NCBI GenBank assembly: GCA_023416745.1 | Contig: JAEZHF010000020.1 | Coordinates: forward strand, 18,355 to 82,354 | Origin: Bacillota bacterium | GTDB taxonomy: Bacteria > Bacillota > Clostridia > Christensenellales > SZUA-584 | Reading direction: 5' to 3' | DNA: 64,000 nucleotides | Shown: in pieces, positions 60,511-64,000 of the stretch | How positions within the stretch are numbered: position 1 is the first letter of the stretch | Layout of the letters: the number at the start of each line of letters is the position of its first letter | Position numbers and translations under genes: made by a program | Notes under the pieces: generated by a model | Databases searched by the model: none | The model's input: only the letters and a program-made list of their open reading frames with translations | Told to the model about the DNA's origin: nothing

Positions 60511-60583
60511 GAATGTTTTTTTGCGAATCGCGCTTCACAATTCGTTCGCTGCGCCCTCGCATATCACGCGAGTCTGCCTGTCA
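60503..60583 (-). ncRNA. Second, divergent c-di-GMP-I-like riboswitch in tandem
   Basis: It has GACAGGCAGACTCGC, a stem of CTCGC/GCGAG, GGCGCAGCG in place of GACGCAAAGCC, and AGGCCGCC at the end, followed by the same type of terminator. It resembles a degenerate or altered class I aptamer. Ligand binding is uncertain. Confidence 0.5.
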
Positions 60584-60637
60584 CCGAATGATCTATAATA
60601 AGCTGCAACAACTGCTGCTATATATTCAATACAACTT

Positions 60638-60667
60638 ATTATATACACAATACGCGCATTATGTCAT
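60638..60667 (-). promoter_or_regulatory. Promoter for the giant surface-protein gene
   Basis: On the minus strand, ATGACA (60667-60662) and TATAAT (60643-60638) are separated by 18 bases. The transcript would carry both riboswitch units in a leader of about 350 bases. Confidence 0.55.
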
Positions 60668-60706
60668 TGATGAATGTTTGTTAACTCTACTATAATTTAC
60701 CCTGTG

Positions 60707-62188
60707 TCACGCAAAGGGATTTTCCGTGGGATAGGGCAGGCTAGCCGGCTGATTGTAGCCCACGTCCTCGATACCCAGGTAATCGAACACGGAGAACAGC
60801 GCCTTGCCCCAGCAGCCGAACGCCACCGCGCCGTGATGCGGATACTGCTTCTCTATCAGCACGTGGCGGTAGAAGCGGTGCATCTGCGGAATCGCGAATA
60901 CGCCGATGCCGCCGAACGAGTGCGTATCCACCGGCAGCACCTCGCCCTGCGCGATATACGCCTTCAGCTCGCCCTCGGCGTTGCTCTGCAGACGGAAGAA
61001 CGTGATATCGCCCGGAACGATGTCGCCTTCCAGCGTGCCGCGCGTGATGTCGGGCTCCTTGTCCGGCTCCATGCCGCGGTGCATGATCAGCTGATACTTC
61101 ATCGTGCCCTTCTTTAAGCGGCAGATGGGCGTGTTTCCGCAGTGGAAGCCCATGAACGTTTCCTTCAGCTGATAGTTATACTTGCCCTTGATGTCCGCGT
61201 CGTACAGCTCCGCAGGCACCGAGTTGTTGATATCCAGCAGCGTTACCGGCTCGCCGGAAATGCAGGTGCCGATGTACTCGGACAGCGCGCCGTATATGTC
61301 CACCTCGCAGGACACCGGAATGCCCATGGCGGTCAGGCGGGAGTTTACGTAGCACGGCACAAAGCCGAACTCCATCTCGAACGCGGGCCAGCACTTGTTG
61401 GCAAACGCGATGAACTGGCGGCTGCCCTTGGATGCTTCCGCGATGTCCAGCAGCGTCAGCTCATACTGCGCCAAACGCGGCAAAATGCCGGCCATCTTGT
61501 TGCCGTCGCCCAGCTCCGCAGCCATCTCTTCCACCTTGGCGGGGATGCGCGGATCGTTCGCGTGCTGCTTGTACGCCACCAGCAGATCCAGCTCGGAATT
61601 TTCCTCGATCTCCACGCCGATGTCATACAGCGGCTTGATGGGCGCGTTGCAGGCAAAGAAGTCGCGCGGGCGCGGGCCGAAAGATATGATCTTAAGGCCG
61701 GCGATGCCCACCATCGCGCGCGCCACCGGCACGAAATCCGCGATCATGTCTGCCACTTCTTCCGCTGTGCCCACGGGGTATTCGGGGATGTACGCCTTGA
61801 TGTTGCGCAGCCCGAGGTTATACGAGCAGTTCAGCATGCCGCAGTACGCGTCGCCGCGGTCGCTGGAAAGCACAGCGATATCTTCCTCGGCTGCCGCCGC
61901 ATACATCACGGGGCCGCCGAAGAACTCGGCGATCTGCGTTTCGGGCGTTTCAGGGCCGAAGTTGCCCAGGAAAACCACCAGCGCGTTCACGTCGTTTGCG
62001 ATTATATCGTCAACCGCCGCAACGGCGTCCACTTCGTTCTCCACCGTCACCGGGCATTCATAGATGTCACCGTATTTTCCTGCAAACGCCTTGGCTACGG
62101 CAGCCCTGCGGCGTTCCGATAATGTGATCGGGAAGCAGTCGCGGCTGACGGAAATGATACCCAGCTTGATTTCCGGTATGTTGTTCAC
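60707..62188 (-). CDS. L-fucose/L-arabinose isomerase family protein
   Basis: 493 residues. It has the family layout: N-terminal substrate-binding Rossmann-like domain (KLGIISVSRDCFPITLSERRRAAV), a middle domain (FANKCWPAFEMEFGFVPCYVNSRLTAMGIPVSCEVDIYGALS, with Glu/Asp candidate metal ligands) and a C-terminal barrel (FHCGNTPICRL, WGKALFSVFDYLGIE). It isomerises an aldose to a ketose; the sugar is not fixed. Xylulokinase in the window might follow it in a pentose route, but the genes are far apart. Confidence 0.85.
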   Translation of the reverse strand: MNNIPEIKLGIISVSRDCFPITLSERRRAAVAKAFAGKYGDIYECPVTVENEVDAVAAVDDIIANDVNALVVFLGNFGPETPETQIAEFFGGPVMYAAAAEEDIAVLSSDRGDAYCGMLNCSYNLGLRNIKAYIPEYPVGTAEEVADMIADFVPVARAMVGIAGLKIISFGPRPRDFFACNAPIKPLYDIGVEIEENSELDLLVAYKQHANDPRIPAKVEEMAAELGDGNKMAGILPRLAQYELTLLDIAEASKGSRQFIAFANKCWPAFEMEFGFVPCYVNSRLTAMGIPVSCEVDIYGALSEYIGTCISGEPVTLLDINNSVPAELYDADIKGKYNYQLKETFMGFHCGNTPICRLKKGTMKYQLIMHRGMEPDKEPDITRGTLEGDIVPGDITFFRLQSNAEGELKAYIAQGEVLPVDTHSFGGIGVFAIPQMHRFYRHVLIEKQYPHHGAVAFGCWGKALFSVFDYLGIEDVGYNQPASLPYPTENPFA

Positions 62189-62310
62189 TTAAGTCTCCTC
62201 CTGTTTATAGAATCTGATGATTAATGTCTATGATTGGAATTGATTATACCATACATCCAGCATAGGGTATATGAAAATCATAAGCATCTTTTTGATGTTT
62301 TATTGCAAAA

Positions 62311-62631
62311 TTATGCGTGTTTGATATGTTCCATGGCCGCGTCCAGCAGCTTGCTGACATGGTCGTCATCCAACGTGTAGTAGATGTTCTTGCCGTCTTT
62401 GACGTAGCGCACCAGCCGCTGCCGCCGCATGAGCCCCAGCTGATGCGACACGGCGGACACCGTCTTGCCCAGCGTTTCAGCGATGTGCCCCACGCACACC
62501 TCCCTGTCCTTGAGCAGCGCGAGAATGCGGATGCGGTCCGGATCACCGAACACCTTGAGATATTCGGCCAGCTGCTTCGCTTCCTCCTCCTGCATGGGGG
62601 TCAATTCGATATCCTCGGAACACCGTCGCAT
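62311..62631 (-). CDS. ArsR/SmtB family metal-responsive repressor (CzrA type)
   Basis: 106 residues. Winged helix with CVGHIAETLGKTVSAVSHQLGLMRRQRLVRYVKDGKNIYYTL. The C-terminal helix DDDHVSKLLDAAMEHIKH aligns to the alpha5 metal site with ligands Asp, His, His, His, the CzrA pattern for zinc or cobalt. The Cys alpha3 site of CadC is absent. An inverted repeat lies at its promoter. No metal pump is adjacent. Confidence 0.9.
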   Translation of the reverse strand: MRRCSEDIELTPMQEEEAKQLAEYLKVFGDPDRIRILALLKDREVCVGHIAETLGKTVSAVSHQLGLMRRQRLVRYVKDGKNIYYTLDDDHVSKLLDAAMEHIKHA

Positions 62632-62655
62632 GCGCTCACCCGCTTCTTCGCTTTT

Positions 62656-62690
62656 GCATAAAGTTTATACTTTTTGCCCGTCGCTGTCAA
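62656..62690 (-). promoter_or_regulatory. Promoter and operator of the ArsR gene
   Basis: On the minus strand TTGACA (62690-62685) and TAAACT (62667-62662) are separated by 17 bases. The near-perfect inverted repeat GCATAAA-G-TTTATAC (62656-62670) covers the -10, as for an autorepressed ArsR gene. Confidence 0.6.
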
Positions 62691-62770
62691 ATACAGGCCG
62701 CCATCCCCTCGTTGCCGCCGAGAGACGGGTTTGATATAATGGGGACAGCATCTACACAAGGAGGCAACCG

Positions 62771-63910
62771 ATGAAGATCGTGATCGCGCCGGATTCCTTC
62801 AAGGGCTCGCTGTCGTCACAGCAGGTCATCGATATCGTCGCCCAGAGTGCCCGCACCCATTTTCCGGCCGTGCAGACAGTGGCTGTTCCCATCGCGGACG
62901 GCGGGGACGGCACCGTGGAAGTGCTGGTGCGTGCCACGCAGGGCCGCATCATCAAGGCGCAGGCGCGGGACCCGCTGGGACGCAGGCGCGAATGCGTCTA
63001 CGGAGAGGCGAACGGCGCTGCCGTGATCGGCATGTCGGAATGCAGCGGTCTCGCGCTGCTGACGCAAGCGGAGCGCAACCCGTTGGAGGCTTCGTCCCAT
63101 GGAACGGGCGACGTGATCAAGCAGGCGCTGGACGACGGCTTCTCAGAGCTGCTCGTCGGCATCGGCGGCAGCGCCACCAACGACGGCGGCACGGGCGCTT
63201 TGCAGGCGCTGGGTATGCGCTTTTTCCGTGCGGACGGCAGCGAGATCGCGCGGATGTGCGGCAAGGAACTGATTCATGTGGCGCGCGCAGACGCCTCCAG
63301 CCTGGACGCACGGTTAAAAAATGCGAAAATAACGGTGATGTGCGACGTGACCAACCCTCTGACGGGCGAATTCGGCGCGACATACGTATACGGGCCGCAG
63401 AAGGGCGGCACACCGGCGCAGCTGGACGCGCTGGAGGCGGGCATGGTGAGCTTCGGACGCCTGATGAACGCCTACGCGGAGCAGGACGTCACCGCCATGC
63501 CGGGCGCAGGAGCGGCAGGCGGCATCGGTGCGGCGCTGCATGCCTTCACGGGCGCAGAGCTTGCCCGCGGCATCGACGCCGTGCTAAGCCTCGTGCGATT
63601 CGACGAGTTGATTCAAGATGCAGACCTCGTGATCACCGGTGAGGGACGTGTGGACGCCCAGTCGGCTTTTGGTAAAGTGATACACGCCGTAGCCATACGT
63701 TCCAAGGCAGTAAACGTCCCCGTCGTCGTGATTGCCGGAGGCGTGGGTGAAGGAGCTGAGGCAGTGTATGAGTTGGGCGTCAGCGCCATCGTGCCGCTGC
63801 CCGACGCGCCGATGACGCTGGACGACTGCATCCAAAATGCGGCGGAGCTGATGAAAAAAGCGGCGGACAGGGCCTTTGCGCTGATACGTATCGGAAGGGA
63901 TATGTGGTGA
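62771..63910 (+). CDS. garK: Glycerate kinase
   Basis: 379 residues. Family features: IVIAPDSFKGSLSS at the N-terminus, ADGGDGTVEVL, GIGGSATNDGGTGALQALG, MPGAGAAGGIGAAL, and TGEGRVDAQSAFGKV. The type-1 glycerate kinase phosphorylates D-glycerate at C2 (or C3 in some members). Start has AGGAGG upstream. Divergent from the ArsR gene, but no functional link is evident. Confidence 0.95.
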   Translation: MKIVIAPDSFKGSLSSQQVIDIVAQSARTHFPAVQTVAVPIADGGDGTVEVLVRATQGRIIKAQARDPLGRRRECVYGEANGAAVIGMSECSGLALLTQAERNPLEASSHGTGDVIKQALDDGFSELLVGIGGSATNDGGTGALQALGMRFFRADGSEIARMCGKELIHVARADASSLDARLKNAKITVMCDVTNPLTGEFGATYVYGPQKGGTPAQLDALEAGMVSFGRLMNAYAEQDVTAMPGAGAAGGIGAALHAFTGAELARGIDAVLSLVRFDELIQDADLVITGEGRVDAQSAFGKVIHAVAIRSKAVNVPVVVIAGGVGEGAEAVYELGVSAIVPLPDAPMTLDDCIQNAAELMKKAADRAFALIRIGRDMW

Positions 63911-64000
63911 AGTTAATCAGGCAAGTATTGTTGAGGCGTTCTATAGGGTCTGTAAATAGTTTTGTGCTTTCACTGAACCCATAAGATCAAGCCAGTGAAG

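Overview
The window reads as chromosomal DNA of an anaerobic, moderately GC-rich member of the Bacillota, most likely class Clostridia. The basis is strong AGGAGG-type ribosome sites, frequent TTG starts, an L10 leader ahead of rplJ, class I c-di-GMP riboswitches, a class B sortase, an FeFe-cluster/Crp pair and an iron-dependent alcohol dehydrogenase. A genus cannot be given. No prophage, insertion sequence, CRISPR array or rRNA was seen. Two tRNA genes are present.

Layout. 1-6.5 kb (minus): an F-type ATP synthase operon atpI-B-E-F-A-G-D-C, with no separate atpH. The C-terminal domain of the delta subunit is instead fused to the N-terminus of alpha. 6.5-14.2 kb: acyl/aminoacyl-transfer-like genes, a ferredoxin gene divergent from its probable Crp/Fnr regulator across a well-placed palindrome, argJ, small membrane proteins and a triple-LysM protein. 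14.2-19 kb (minus): an Fe-ADH / ApgM-like mutase / DUF362 operon, then a Gfo/Idh/MocA oxidoreductase. 19-27.3 kb: envelope and unknown genes, a J-domain/DUF5685 pair, a polar amino acid ABC transporter and an IMPase-like protein.

27.3-31.1 kb (plus): rpmG-secE-nusG-rplK-rplA-rplJ-rplL, closed by a terminator after rplL, so rpoB does not follow directly. 31-37.2 kb: a GNAT enzyme, a DNA alkyltransferase, a ZIP metal transporter and a compact type IV pilus-like operon. 37-44.4 kb: a transglutaminase-like lipoprotein, sortase B, xylulokinase, an exported SH3b/nuclease-fold lipoprotein and tRNA-fMet plus tRNA-Met. 44.4-53.5 kb: peptidases, an EamA transporter, a thioesterase, a membrane-protein/GNAT fusion, and a three-gene operon (beta-CASP nuclease, GntR regulator, tethered binding protein).

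53.5-60.7 kb (minus): a 2114-residue surface repeat protein preceded by a c-di-GMP-I riboswitch-terminator and probably a second, divergent one. A further c-di-GMP-I riboswitch with its own promoter lies just beyond the end of that gene. 60.7-64 kb: an L-fucose/L-arabinose-isomerase-like enzyme, a CzrA-type ArsR repressor and a glycerate kinase.

The items most worth a second look are the delta-alpha ATP synthase fusion, the c-di-GMP riboswitch cluster around the giant surface protein, the ArAE-GNAT fusion, the class II-positioned Crp/Fnr palindrome, and a dispersed hairpin-rich repeat found in two intergenic places.
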